Assembly (NCBI RefSeq): GCF_024169925.1
Contig: NZ_JALJXF010000001.1
Coordinates: 151,501-215,500 of the forward strand
DNA: 64,000 nt
Direction of reading: 5' to 3'
DNA from: Methylorubrum extorquens
GTDB taxonomy: Bacteria > Pseudomonadota > Alphaproteobacteria > Rhizobiales > Beijerinckiaceae
In this document: positions 16,651-25,003 of the stretch, piece after piece
Layout: each line of letters opens with the position of its first letter
How positions within the stretch are numbered: position 1 is the stretch's first letter
Program-made: the position numbers and the translations under genes
Notes under the pieces: generated by a model
Databases searched by the model: none
The model's input: the letters and a program-made list of their open reading frames with translations, nothing else
What the model was told of the DNA's origin: nothing

Positions 16651-17469
16651 ATGACCCAGACGACATCCTCTCTCGCGGCGCTGCGGCCCGTCCTGCACGA
16701 CGCGATCCGGGAGGCTGCCGCGCTCGCGCTGCCCTTCTTCCGCAAGGGCGAGCAGACCAGCGCGCGGGTCTGGTCGAAGGCCGGGGGCTCGCCGGTCACC
16801 GAGGCGGACGTCGCCGTGGACACCTTCCTCAAGATCCGCCTGTCGCAGGTCGAGCCGCGGGCGGCCTGGCTCTCGGAGGAGACCAGCGACGATCCGGTGC
16901 GGCTCGGCCACGACTTCGTCTGGATCGTCGATCCGATCGACGGCACCCGTGCCTTCCTGTCCGGGCATCCGGACTGGTCGATCGCGGTAGCTCTGCTGGC
17001 CCGGGGCGAACCGGTGCTCGGCGGCGTCTTCGCGCCCGCGACCGATCAGTTCTACGAGGCCGTGGCGGGCGAGGGCGCGACCCTCAACGGCGCGCCCATC
17101 CGCGTCGCGCCGCAGGCCACGCTGGAGGACGCGCGCATCACCGGCCCGAAGCCGTTCCAGGATCGCCTGCTCGACGGCGCGGCGCGGCTCGGGCCGCGCC
17201 CCTCGGTCACGGTGGTCGATCGGGTGCCCTCGCTGGCCCTGCGGCTCGCGCGGGTGGCCGAGGGCCGGATCGACCTCGGCCTCGTCTCACGGGACGCACG
17301 GGATTGGGATCTGGCCGGCGCGGACCTCATCGTCCGCGAGGCGGGCGGCGTGGTCTGTGATCTTCAGGGCCGGCCGGCAGTCTACAACCGCCCGGAGCCG
17401 CGCCACGGCGAACTGATCGCCGTGCCGCTGTCGCTGCGGGGCTCCGCACTCGCCGCGCTGGAAGCGTGA
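16651..17469 (+). CDS. cysQ: 3'(2'),5'-bisphosphate nucleotidase (inositol monophosphatase family)
   Basis: 272 residues. It removes the 3'-phosphate from PAP/PAPS formed in sulfate assimilation. The metal-binding motifs of the family are in order: WLSEETSDDP near residue 70 (the Glu ligand), WIVDPIDGTRAFLSGHPDWS (DPIDGT) at about 91-110, and DWDLAGADLIVREAGG near residue 215. The CysQ call over general inositol monophosphatase rests on the TRAF/DWS context and length; substrate remains inferred. The ribosome site before ATG 16651 is weak. Confidence 0.85.
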   Translation: MTQTTSSLAALRPVLHDAIREAAALALPFFRKGEQTSARVWSKAGGSPVTEADVAVDTFLKIRLSQVEPRAAWLSEETSDDPVRLGHDFVWIVDPIDGTRAFLSGHPDWSIAVALLARGEPVLGGVFAPATDQFYEAVAGEGATLNGAPIRVAPQATLEDARITGPKPFQDRLLDGAARLGPRPSVTVVDRVPSLALRLARVAEGRIDLGLVSRDARDWDLAGADLIVREAGGVVCDLQGRPAVYNRPEPRHGELIAVPLSLRGSALAALEA

Positions 17470-17520
17470 GCGCCGGAAGCGGTCGGGCCCGGTCGTTCGG
17501 GTTAAAGGGTGGCCGCGGCG

Positions 17521-17625
17521 CTAGAGTATCGTCCTGGATATCGGATCCAGAACGATGTTCCAGCCTTCTGATTTTGCATCGTCTTTTTCCGAAAGCCGGG
17601 GACCAGCTTTCGAGATGATGCTCTA
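17521..17625. repeat. Rhizobiales-type palindromic intergenic repeat
   Basis: The block 17576-17625 starts GCATCGTCTTTTTCCGAAAG and ends CGAGATGATGCTCTA. Its ends are complementary (GCATCGTC with GAtGATGC) and its inside is also (CCGAAAGC with GCTTTCG). This matches a repeat widespread in Rhizobiales genomes (from memory). The 17521-17560 part beginning CTAGAGTATCGT looks like a second, inverted remnant. The right end overlaps the stop codon of the lipoprotein gene. Confidence 0.7.
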
Positions 17626-18231
17626 TCGCGCCGTGTTCACCCACCGCACGAGGTCGGCGAGAACTTGACCCAAAGCCGTGTCGAGGCCGGCGGCGGCGCT
17701 CTGCGGATCGACCTTCTGCACCGGTACGCGGGCGGTGAAGACGCGGGCGTTGACGACCCGTCCGGTTCCCTCGGCGATCAGCTTGGCTGAGAGATCGACC
17801 ACCGCTTCGCCGGTACCGGAATTGACGTCGAATTCGCGGATCTCGCTGACGAGCTGGTAGTCCGACGGCACCTTGTCGCCGGGCCGCGAGACCGAGCGCA
17901 GGCGGCCGGTATTCTCCAGGCTCTGGATCACCCGCGTCTGGATCAGGCGCGGCAGGCGGTCGGCCCACTGGCCGCCGCCGAGGAAGGACAGGGACCCGCC
18001 GGGCTCGCGCACGATGATGCGGTCGGCCTCCATCGGCTGCAGGCCGACGGGCTCGGACACGACGATCGAGCGCGCAGCGCCACCTGCCCGCGCCTGACCC
18101 GGCAGGGCGGCGAGATCGAAGGTGAGCGGTGTGCCGCCGCCGCAGCCGCCGAGGAGCGCCAGCGGGGTGAGAAGGGCGCCCGCCCGCAGGAAGCGGCCGG
18201 AAAGGGAAGGCGAAAAAGGAAGACGCGTCAT
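17623..18231 (-). CDS. ABC-transporter auxiliary lipoprotein (PqiC/MlaA-partner type)
   Basis: 202 residues. A lipoprotein signal ends in LTPLALLGGCGGG (lipobox Cys about residue 25). The mature domain matches the ABC-type transport auxiliary lipoprotein fold: SIVVSEPVGLQPMEADRIIVREPGGSLSFLGGGQWADRLPRLIQTRVIQSLENTG and VSEIREFDVNSGTGEAVVDLSAKLI. It would link the MCE-type MlaD protein to the outer membrane. It is the last gene of the mlaE-mlaF-mlaD unit. Its TAG stop (17623-17625) is part of the palindromic repeat. Confidence 0.88.
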   Translation of the reverse strand: MTRLPFSPSLSGRFLRAGALLTPLALLGGCGGGTPLTFDLAALPGQARAGGAARSIVVSEPVGLQPMEADRIIVREPGGSLSFLGGGQWADRLPRLIQTRVIQSLENTGRLRSVSRPGDKVPSDYQLVSEIREFDVNSGTGEAVVDLSAKLIAEGTGRVVNARVFTARVPVQKVDPQSAAAGLDTALGQVLADLVRWVNTAR

Positions 18232-18351
18232 ACGCTCGGGCACCGTCCGTTCGCTGTCGGGGATACTGACACCCCCTCTAGCACGCGGGAGCATACGCCA
18301 ACGCTCAAGCTGGGCGGTGCGTGCCGACACATCATCCGGAAACCGAAAAGC

Positions 18352-19434
18352 TCAGCGGCCACCGTTGTATTCCGGCAACGACGGCTTGCCGCCGAAGATC
18401 ACCTGAGACGGGTCGCGCTCCAGGCTGCGGGCGGCCCGGCTGAGGGTGTTGAGGGTGCGCTGGCCGTCGGTCGACAGCGCCTCGACCTCGCGCCGGCTCG
18501 TGCCCGACAAGCGGTTGAAGCTCGTCGAGATGTTGGCGGTGCGCTTGTCGAGGTTCTCCGACAGCGCGCGGAAGGCCCGGCCTGCGTCGCGCACGGAGAT
18601 CGCCGCCTCGCGGATCTCCGCGAAGGTGCCCGCGCCCTGCTGGCCCGAGGCCGAGCCGAGGAAGCCCTCCGCCCCCTTGAGCACGCCGTCGATCTTGTCG
18701 GCGGAGGCGTTGAGCTTGGCCGCCAAGCTGCGGGCGTCGTGAAGCCCGGCCTGGATGTCCCCGCTCGAATTCGCCAGCGCGGTCGAGAAGGTGTCGGCGT
18801 TCTCGATCACCCGGTTGAGGCGCTGCCCGTCCACCGCCTTGACGAGGCCGGTGATGGAGGGGCCGGCCTCGGCCAGCGTCTTCGAGAAGGACTCGACGTT
18901 GGCGAGCGTGCGGTTGATTGCGCCCTCGTTGCCGGCCACCACCTTATCGAGGCGCTGGAGCACGTCGTCGGCCCGCTGCGCGATCTGCTTGGCGGCTGCC
19001 ATCATGTCCTGGATGTCGCTCGAATCGGCGAAGATCGTCGGCATCTTGTCGCCCGAGCCCGGCGTGAGGGCGGGCGCGTCGGCGCTGCCGCCGGAGAGCG
19101 CGATCTGCGAGACGCCGGTCAGCATCGCGGAATCCAGCCGCGCGCGGGTGTCGGCGCGTAAGGGGGTCGAGGGATCGACCTGCACCACCGCGACGACCCG
19201 GCGCGGGTCCTGCGGCAGCAGGCGCACGTCGAGCGCCTCGCCGACCTTGATGCCGTTGAACGAGACGGTCGAGCCCTTGGCGAGTCCGCCGACCGAGCCG
19301 GAGAACACAATACGGAGCGCCTGGGTCGCCTGTCCCCGCGATCCGCCCTGGAGCCAGAACACGAAGCCGAAGGCGGCCAGGACGACGCCGATGGTGAAGG
19401 CGCCGATCAGGACGTAGTTTGCGCGAGTCTCCAT
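18352..19434 (-). CDS. mlaD: MlaD/MCE-domain substrate-binding protein
   Basis: 360 residues. One N-terminal membrane helix (YVLIGAFTIGVVLAAFGFVFWLQ) anchors a periplasmic MCE domain: LRIVFSGSVGGLAKGSTVSFNGIKVGEALDVRLLPQDPRRVVAVVQVDPSTPLRADTRARLDSAMLTGVSQIALSGG. A long helical coiled-coil tail follows (about residues 150-350). It binds phospholipid between the inner-membrane MlaEF complex and the outer membrane. The ATG at 19434 begins METRANYV, the usual start. Gene order mlaE-mlaF-mlaD-lipoprotein is standard for alphaproteobacteria. Confidence 0.92.
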   Translation of the reverse strand: METRANYVLIGAFTIGVVLAAFGFVFWLQGGSRGQATQALRIVFSGSVGGLAKGSTVSFNGIKVGEALDVRLLPQDPRRVVAVVQVDPSTPLRADTRARLDSAMLTGVSQIALSGGSADAPALTPGSGDKMPTIFADSSDIQDMMAAAKQIAQRADDVLQRLDKVVAGNEGAINRTLANVESFSKTLAEAGPSITGLVKAVDGQRLNRVIENADTFSTALANSSGDIQAGLHDARSLAAKLNASADKIDGVLKGAEGFLGSASGQQGAGTFAEIREAAISVRDAGRAFRALSENLDKRTANISTSFNRLSGTSRREVEALSTDGQRTLNTLSRAARSLERDPSQVIFGGKPSLPEYNGGR

Positions 19435-19505
19435 CGGCTCAGCTCTAATCCCGATCCGAGGGGGTGGAGCGGTGCGCAACCGCACCGGAGAGTATCATCC
19501 GCCGC

Positions 19506-20372
19506 TCACGCATGGGCGTAACCGGGCTGTGCGGCCTGATTGGGCGTGGCGATGGCGCGGGCGCGCTTGCCGTGGAAGTACGAGCGCAGCCAGGGGTGGT
19601 CGCTCGCCAGCATCTCCTCGATCGTTCCTGCCGCGATGATCCGGCCGTCGCCGAGCGCCGCGATGCGGTCGCAGGCGGTGTAGAGGCTGTCGAGGTCGTG
19701 CGTCACCATGAAGACGGTGAGCCCCAGCGTCTTCTTCAGGGTCGAGACGAGGTCGTCGAATTCGCCCGCGCCGATCGGGTCGAGGCCCGAGGTCGGCTCG
19801 TCGAGGAACAGGATCTCGGGGTCCAGCGCCAGCGAGCGGGCGAGCGCCGCGCGCTTGATCATGCCGCCCGAGAGTTCCGAGGGGTACTTGTCGGCGGCAT
19901 CCGGCTTGAGGCCGACCATCTCGATCTTGAGACGGGCGAACTCGTCGAGCAGGCGCTCGGACAGCTTGAGATGCTCGCGCATCGGCATCTGGATGTTCTG
20001 CTTGACGGTGAGGCCCGAGAACAGTGCGCCCTGCTGGAACAGCACGCCCCAGCGCTGCTCCAGCTGGCGGCGCCGGGTTACCGTGAGCCCGTCCACGTTC
20101 TCGCCGAAGATCTCGATCGTGCCGGAGCGCTTCGGCACGAGGCCGAGGATGGTGCGCGTCAGCACCGACTTGCCCTGGCCCGAGGGACCGACGAACCCCA
20201 AGATCTCACCGCGGCGGATGTCGAGGTCGAGCCCCTTCATCACCGTGCGCTGGCCGAAGCCGACCACGAGATCGCGCACGCGAATAATCGCGTCGTCTTG
20301 GGCGGGGTCTTGCCCGTTCAAGGAAAGTTGAGTGGTGGGCAAGGGCGCTGTCCGACCGTCGGCTGTCCGCAC
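19506..20372 (-). CDS. mlaF: Phospholipid ABC transporter ATPase MlaF
   Basis: 288 residues. The nucleotide-binding domain is complete: Walker A GPSGQGKS, Q-loop VLFQQGALFSGLTV, signature ELSGGMIKRAALARSLA, Walker B EILFLDEPTSGLDP, H-loop FMVTHDLDSL. The FQQGALFSGLTV context is characteristic of MlaF. GTG at 20372, four bases after the MlaE stop, is preferred; an ATG at 20417 would overlap mlaE by 41 bases. No good ribosome site precedes the GTG, so translation is probably coupled. Confidence 0.93.
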   Translation of the reverse strand: MRTADGRTAPLPTTQLSLNGQDPAQDDAIIRVRDLVVGFGQRTVMKGLDLDIRRGEILGFVGPSGQGKSVLTRTILGLVPKRSGTIEIFGENVDGLTVTRRRQLEQRWGVLFQQGALFSGLTVKQNIQMPMREHLKLSERLLDEFARLKIEMVGLKPDAADKYPSELSGGMIKRAALARSLALDPEILFLDEPTSGLDPIGAGEFDDLVSTLKKTLGLTVFMVTHDLDSLYTACDRIAALGDGRIIAAGTIEEMLASDHPWLRSYFHGKRARAIATPNQAAQPGYAHA

Positions 20373-20376
20373 GAAG

Positions 20377-21525
20377 TTAGAAATTGATCGCAGCGAAGAA
20401 GACCGCGAACAGGCCATCCAGCACGATCACCATAAAGATTGACTTGACGACTGAGGCGGTGACGTGGCGCCCGAGCGACTCCGCCGAGCCCTCGACCGCG
20501 AATCCCTCGATCGTCGCGATGATCCCGATCGTCAGCGCCATGAACGGCGCCTTGATCAAGCCGACCGCGAAATGGTGGAATGACACCGCCGCCTGGAGCC
20601 GCGCCAGGAAGGCATCGGTGGTCATGCCGCCATAGATCGCGGCGGTGAGGCCGCCGCCGGCGAGGGCCGCCAGCGAGCCGAGGAAGGCCAGGATCGGCAG
20701 TCCGATCACAAGTGCGAGAATGCGCGGCAGGATCAGGATTTCGATCGGGTCGAGACCCATCACGCGCAGGGCATCGACCTCCTCGCGCATTCGCATCGAG
20801 CCGATCTCGGCGGTGAAGGCCGAGCCGGAGCGGCCCGCCACCATGATCGAGGTGAGGAGCACCCCGAGTTCGCGCAGGATCAGCAGGCCGATCAGGTTCA
20901 CGACGAAGCTCTGCGCCCCGAAGCGCTGGAGCTGAAAGATGCCCTGCTGCGCGACGATGCCGCCGACGAGGAACGAGATCAGCACGATGATCGGCACGCC
21001 GTGGAGCGCCACCTGTTCGAGCTGGTTGACCAGCGCGGCCATGCGGAAGGTCCGCGGGCGGCGCGCGACCCGGCCGCCGGCGGCGACCACTTCGCCGAGG
21101 AAGGCGATGCCGGACAGGACCTCGTTGCCGCCGCGTGCGACGCGCTGACCGGTGGCGTCGAGGAAGCGCAGGGCCGGGTTGCGGGTATCCTGTGGCGCCG
21201 GCTCGGGCTCGCGCAGACCCATCTCGCCGAGCAGGATGCGGTGCTCGGGCCGCGCTCCGGCATAGGCCAGCCGCCCACCCGCCGCCTCGATCTCGGCGCG
21301 GGTCCGCTCCAAGACCCAGGCGCCGAGAGTGTCGAGGCGCGCCAAGCCGCTGAGATCCACCAGCACGGGCTGGGTCCGGCCCTGCGCGGCGATGCGCGCC
21401 GAGGCGCTCTCCACCGCCGGACCCTGGTCGGCCGTCCAGCGCCCGCGCAGGATCACGCGGCCACCGCCTGCATCGAGGTCTGCGCCCGCGGCGTCCGAAA
21501 TGCCCGAGCCGTCTGCGATCCGCAC
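20377..21525 (-). CDS. mlaE: MlaE permease with N-terminal STAS domain
   Basis: 382 residues from a GTG start with GGGAG six bases upstream. Residues about 20-110 form a STAS-like domain (VILRGRWTADQGPAVE, PVLVDLSGLARLDTLGAWVLER, HRILLGEMGL), equivalent to the separate MlaB of enterobacteria. Residues 160-382 are the permease: FLVGGIVAQQGIFQLQRFGAQSFVVNLIGLLILRELGVLLTSIMVAGRSGSAFTAEIGSMRMREEVDALRVMGLDP. It imports or exports phospholipid across the inner membrane with MlaF. It is the first gene of the four-gene unit. Confidence 0.93.
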   Translation of the reverse strand: MRIADGSGISDAAGADLDAGGGRVILRGRWTADQGPAVESASARIAAQGRTQPVLVDLSGLARLDTLGAWVLERTRAEIEAAGGRLAYAGARPEHRILLGEMGLREPEPAPQDTRNPALRFLDATGQRVARGGNEVLSGIAFLGEVVAAGGRVARRPRTFRMAALVNQLEQVALHGVPIIVLISFLVGGIVAQQGIFQLQRFGAQSFVVNLIGLLILRELGVLLTSIMVAGRSGSAFTAEIGSMRMREEVDALRVMGLDPIEILILPRILALVIGLPILAFLGSLAALAGGGLTAAIYGGMTTDAFLARLQAAVSFHHFAVGLIKAPFMALTIGIIATIEGFAVEGSAESLGRHVTASVVKSIFMVIVLDGLFAVFFAAINF

Positions 21526-21630
21526 GCGCCGCTCCCGCTTCCGCTCCAGAGACTTTGAAACGAATTCCTTACCAAGAAGCGTCGAATCCGAACCTTCAGG
21601 CTCGATGCTCCGGCGGCTCGAGGCCGCTTC

Positions 21631-21690
21631 TCGGGGCTCTGCCCCGAAGCCCCGCCAAAGGGATGATCCCTTTGGGATCCCGATATTGGG
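21631..21690. terminator. Double palindrome, likely terminator/repeat after the MFS gene
   Basis: TCGGGGC/GCCCCGA (21631-21647, loop TCT) is followed by CAAAGGGATGATCCCTTTG (21656-21674, 9-bp arms around one base). The GGGGCTCTGCCCCGAAGCCCC plus CAAAGGG layout is a pattern I recall from intergenic regions of many Rhizobiales and Acetobacterales. It lies between the MFS stop (minus strand) and the mlaE start, so termination of the MFS transcript is the simplest role. Confidence 0.55.
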
Positions 21691-21696
21691 GGCTGG

Positions 21697-22902
21697 CTAT
21701 ACCTTATGGGGGGAGCCGCCGCCAAATCGGCGGGAATCATGGATGCGTTGCGCCCGCAGGACGAGGACGAGGCCGGCGAGCGCCAGCGGCGCCATCATCA
21801 GGAAGGTCGAAGGCCCGCCGAGCGAGCGGTAGATCGCGCCGCAGGCCAGCGTCGCCAGCGCCGAGACGAGGGCGGTCGAGGCGCCGACCGTCCCCTGCGC
21901 CCGGCCGCGGGCGCCGTCCGGCGCGAAGCCGGAGACCGCCGCCATGACCCCGAGATGGGTCGCGCCGAAGGTGAGGCCGTGCAGCATCTGAAGCGGCAGG
22001 AGCAGGGCGAGGTCGCCGTCCGCGAGGCTCAGTCCCAGAGCCCGCAGCAGAGCTGCGACCGCCCCAAGGCTGAGCAGGCGGAACGGGCTGCGCCAGCGCG
22101 CGGGAAGGCGGCCGATGAGGGCGAACAGCGCGATCTCGGCTGCGACGCCGACGGCCCAGAGCGCCCCGATCCAGGGCGGCGAGACGCCGTGGCGGGCCCA
22201 ATCGAGGCTGCCGAAGGCGTAGATCGCCGCATGGCTCGCCTGAATCAGCGCCGCCGCGGCGATAGAGAGCCACAGCACCCGCGGCAGGGGCGGGGCGGGC
22301 CCCCTCTTCGAAGGCGGCTCAACGGGCCGTGCGACCTCCTGGCCCAAGGCTGCGACGAGGGTCGCGGCGAGCGCGAGACCGGTGAGCAGCAGGGGCACCG
22401 CCACCCGGTCGCCCAGCAGACCGAGAAGCGCGCCGCCCGCGAGGTTCGCAGCAAGGAAGGCGACCGAGCCGCACAGACGGATGCGGGCATAGTCGATCCG
22501 CGTCGTGCGGCGGGCGGCGGCGAGCGTCAGGTAGTCGATGCTCGGCACCAGCGGGGCCTGCGCTACGGCGTTCACGACGATCAGCGGGACGAGCAGGGCG
22601 GCGGCGATGGCGGCGGCGGCCGGCATCAGGGTGTAGCTCACGGCCAGGGTGAGACTGCCGGCGACGAGCAGGGTGCGCGGGCGCACGCCGCGATCGATCA
22701 GCCCCATCAGCGGCCGCGTCGCGACGACCTTGGTGGCGATCGGCAGGGCGAGCAGCAGGCCGATCAGCCCGGCATCGAGGCCGAGCGCGCCAAGCCAGAC
22801 GGGCATGAACGGCATGGCGATGCCGATCTCCACGAAGACCACGGCGTAGAGGAGACCGAGCCGGACGGGATCGGGCTCACCGGTCGGGACTGTGCGTGTC
22901 AC
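21697..22902 (-). CDS. MFS transporter (HcaT/MFS_1-like)
   Basis: 401 residues with about 12 hydrophobic helices from a GTG start. The N-terminal GLLYAVVFVEIGIAMPFMPVWLGALGLDAGLIGLLLALP and the loop PLMGLIDRGVRPRTLLVAG (the MFS motif A position) fit the MFS_1-like group that includes the 3-phenylpropionate carrier HcaT. The substrate cannot be told from sequence. It is transcribed towards mlaE but separated from it by a double palindrome. It is divergent from the CheZ-like gene. Confidence 0.85.
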   Translation of the reverse strand: MTRTVPTGEPDPVRLGLLYAVVFVEIGIAMPFMPVWLGALGLDAGLIGLLLALPIATKVVATRPLMGLIDRGVRPRTLLVAGSLTLAVSYTLMPAAAAIAAALLVPLIVVNAVAQAPLVPSIDYLTLAAARRTTRIDYARIRLCGSVAFLAANLAGGALLGLLGDRVAVPLLLTGLALAATLVAALGQEVARPVEPPSKRGPAPPLPRVLWLSIAAAALIQASHAAIYAFGSLDWARHGVSPPWIGALWAVGVAAEIALFALIGRLPARWRSPFRLLSLGAVAALLRALGLSLADGDLALLLPLQMLHGLTFGATHLGVMAAVSGFAPDGARGRAQGTVGASTALVSALATLACGAIYRSLGGPSTFLMMAPLALAGLVLVLRAQRIHDSRRFGGGSPHKV

Positions 22903-23052
22903 GGGATCGCGGCGAAACGGGCCGCCCCTTTCGATCGGTCAAAAACGTCGCGCGGCGGGGCGAAGCGAGGGAAAGCGTAAGCCGCTGTTAAAGCACGCCT
23001 GTCAATCTCACGCCGACCGTCAATCGTCGCGGCACTCCTCGCGGTGGGGCCC

Positions 23053-23088
23053 GAGTCTTTGCAGGGTGTCGAGTCTTTGCGGGGTGTG
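23053..23088 (+). repeat. 18-bp tandem duplication at the CheZ-like start
   Basis: GAGTCTTTGCAGGGTGTC (23053-23070) is followed directly by GAGTCTTTGCGGGGTGTG (23071-23088), two mismatches, ending immediately before the ATG at 23089. The unit contains the purine-rich GGGGTG that could serve as ribosome site. It is also in frame with a GTG at 23044, so it could encode ESLQGVESLRGV if translation starts there. Confidence 0.8.
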
Positions 23089-24291
23089 ATGTCGAGTTCC
23101 CGTTCCCTGACGCCTCTGGATGCGTCGCAATACGATGCCATCGAGGACGCCGTCCGGGAGACCGAGCGCGGCCGGTGGTTTCTCAGCGAGTACGCCCGCC
23201 GCAACCGCAATGCCGATACCGAGGTGCTGCTGGACGCGATCCGGCGCATCGAGAACGTCGTCACGACGGACCGGCCGGACGATGTCGGGCGCTTTCGCGG
23301 CGACCTGATGGAAATGGCCGACGCCATCGCCCGCACCCGCGCGGAGGTGGCCGCCCTCTCGACCGCCGAGCAAGGCGAGAGCCGTCTCACGGTCGCCTCG
23401 GAAGCCCTCGACGCCATCGTGCGCGCCACCGAGCGGGCGACCTCCGATATCCTCAGCGCCGCCGAGGAGGTGCAGGAGGCCGCCTGGACCCTGCGCGAGA
23501 CCGGAATCGATTCCGAGCTGTGCGACGCCCTCGATCGGCACGCCACCCAGATCTACACGGCCTGCTCGTTCCAGGATCTCACCGCCCAGCGCACGAGCCG
23601 GGTGGTGCACACTCTGCGCTACCTCGAGAATCGCATCGCTTCGATGATCGGGATCTGGGGCAGTCCCGAGGACGCGGTGCCTCCGCTCGGTGAGGACGCG
23701 CCCGCACCGGCCGCCGCCCTCGATCAGAACGACGTCGACCGTTTCCTCGATATGGAAGTGCCGACGCCCGCGCCGGTGATGTCGGTCCTGCGGCCGTTGC
23801 CGACCGTGGCGCTCGACAACGACCTCGCCTTCCTGCCGGTCAGCCCCGAGACACCGGAACCGGCGCATGACGAGGAGCCGGCGGAGCCGATCACGACCGA
23901 GATGGCGACGCCCCTCGCCGTTCCGGCCGATGAAATCCCGGTGGATCTCTTCGCCCTGGAAATGCCGGAGATCGACGCCGCAGCCGAACCGGAGATCGCT
24001 TCACTGGAGACCGCTTCGGCCATCCTCGTTCCGGCTCCGGCCGAGCCGGAAGGGGAGGAGGCGTTCGGGGCAGAGGACGAGGCCGCATTCGAGGTCGTGT
24101 CGGACATCGACGCGTTCGACGCGGTGGAAGAGGCCGGACTCACCATCCCGGCAGAACCCGAAGCGGTCATGCCGCTGGCCGAACCCCTGGTTGTGGCGGC
24201 GGTCGAGCCGGTGGCGGCCGACGATCTCGCAGCGGCCTTCCCCGATCTCGATACCTTGAGCATCGAGGAAAAGATCGCGCTCTTCGCGTGA
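23089..24291 (+). CDS. CheZ-like phosphatase domain protein with long acidic tail
   Basis: 400 residues. Residues 15-190 are helical and contain SFQDLTAQRTSRVVHTLRYLE; in CheZ the equivalent QDLTGQ holds the catalytic Asp and Gln (here D163 and Q167) that dephosphorylate CheY-P. Residues 195-380 are a disordered Pro/Glu/Ala-rich acidic linker. The chain ends in a short amphipathic segment, DLDTLSIEEKIALFA, placed like the CheY-binding C-terminal helix of CheZ. A GTG at 23044 is an alternative start. No che genes are near. Its target response regulator is unknown. Confidence 0.7.
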   Translation: MSSSRSLTPLDASQYDAIEDAVRETERGRWFLSEYARRNRNADTEVLLDAIRRIENVVTTDRPDDVGRFRGDLMEMADAIARTRAEVAALSTAEQGESRLTVASEALDAIVRATERATSDILSAAEEVQEAAWTLRETGIDSELCDALDRHATQIYTACSFQDLTAQRTSRVVHTLRYLENRIASMIGIWGSPEDAVPPLGEDAPAPAAALDQNDVDRFLDMEVPTPAPVMSVLRPLPTVALDNDLAFLPVSPETPEPAHDEEPAEPITTEMATPLAVPADEIPVDLFALEMPEIDAAAEPEIASLETASAILVPAPAEPEGEEAFGAEDEAAFEVVSDIDAFDAVEEAGLTIPAEPEAVMPLAEPLVVAAVEPVAADDLAAAFPDLDTLSIEEKIALFA

Positions 24292-24393
24292 GGGAGCGGC
24301 CCCGGGGCCCGGTGATGCGGCTCTTCATGCCGCATCGGTTGCCTTGAAAACCGGCGGCCCTTTTTCCGGCGGATGGCTTATACGGGCCCGGTC

Positions 24394-24834
24394 ATGGCCC
24401 TGCATCTTCTGAAGCTGTGCGTCGGTCCCTCCTCCATCGAGGAGCTGGAGGCGCGGATCGCACATTATCGGGCGGAGGCTGTCCGCCTCGGCCACGAGCC
24501 GGAGACGGTCCACGTCACCCGCATGTTCCCCAAGCGCGCAGCCGCCATCGCCGGCGGCGGTTCGATCTATTGGGTGATGAAGGGAACGCTGACCTGCCGT
24601 CAGGCGATTCGCGCCATCGAGCCGGTGACGGGAAGCGACGGGATCGACCGCTGCCGCCTCGTGCTCGATCCGGCGGTGACGCCGGTCTCGCCGCGCCCCT
24701 GCCGCCCGTTTCAGGGCTGGCGCTATCTCGAAGCGCGCGACGCGCCCGGCGACCTTGACCGGGCCAGTGCCGGGGAAGTCGCCGAGATGCCCGAGAGCTT
24801 GCGGCGGGAATTGGTGGGGTTGGGTCTGATCTGA
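24394..24834 (+). CDS. DUF1489 family protein
   Basis: 146 residues starting MALHLLKLCVG, the family's usual start; an in-frame ATG seven codons upstream (24373) is less likely. Conserved segments: HVTRMFPKRAAAIAGGGSIYWVMKGTLTCRQAIRAIEPV and CRLVLDPAVTPVSPRPCRPFQGWRYL. The family is confined mainly to alphaproteobacteria and its function is unknown; some members resemble PUA/ASCH-like folds (recollection, not tested). Confidence 0.88.
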   Translation: MALHLLKLCVGPSSIEELEARIAHYRAEAVRLGHEPETVHVTRMFPKRAAAIAGGGSIYWVMKGTLTCRQAIRAIEPVTGSDGIDRCRLVLDPAVTPVSPRPCRPFQGWRYLEARDAPGDLDRASAGEVAEMPESLRRELVGLGLI

Positions 24835-24940
24835 GGCGGTTTCCGCTCGATCCAACCGGGGCGCGTATCGCTCAACCTGAGCGGCGCTTCAGCCCAGGGC
24901 CAGCCCGCCATTCCGATGGAATCGATCAAATTCGGTACAA

Positions 24941-24996
24941 GGCCGCCCGCCTCATGAGGGCGGCCGATTGGCCTCGCTCCGAATGGGTGCGAGGCC
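24941..24996. terminator. Pair of hairpins between convergent genes
   Basis: GGCCGCCC/GGGCGGCC (24941-24948, 24958-24965) and GGCCTCGC/GCGAGGCC (24970-24977, 24989-24996), both with perfect 8-bp stems, lie between the DUF1489 gene and the convergent small gene at 25004. Neither has a strong T tract. They probably terminate both transcripts. Confidence 0.5.
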
Positions 24997-25003
24997 GGGT
25001 CGG

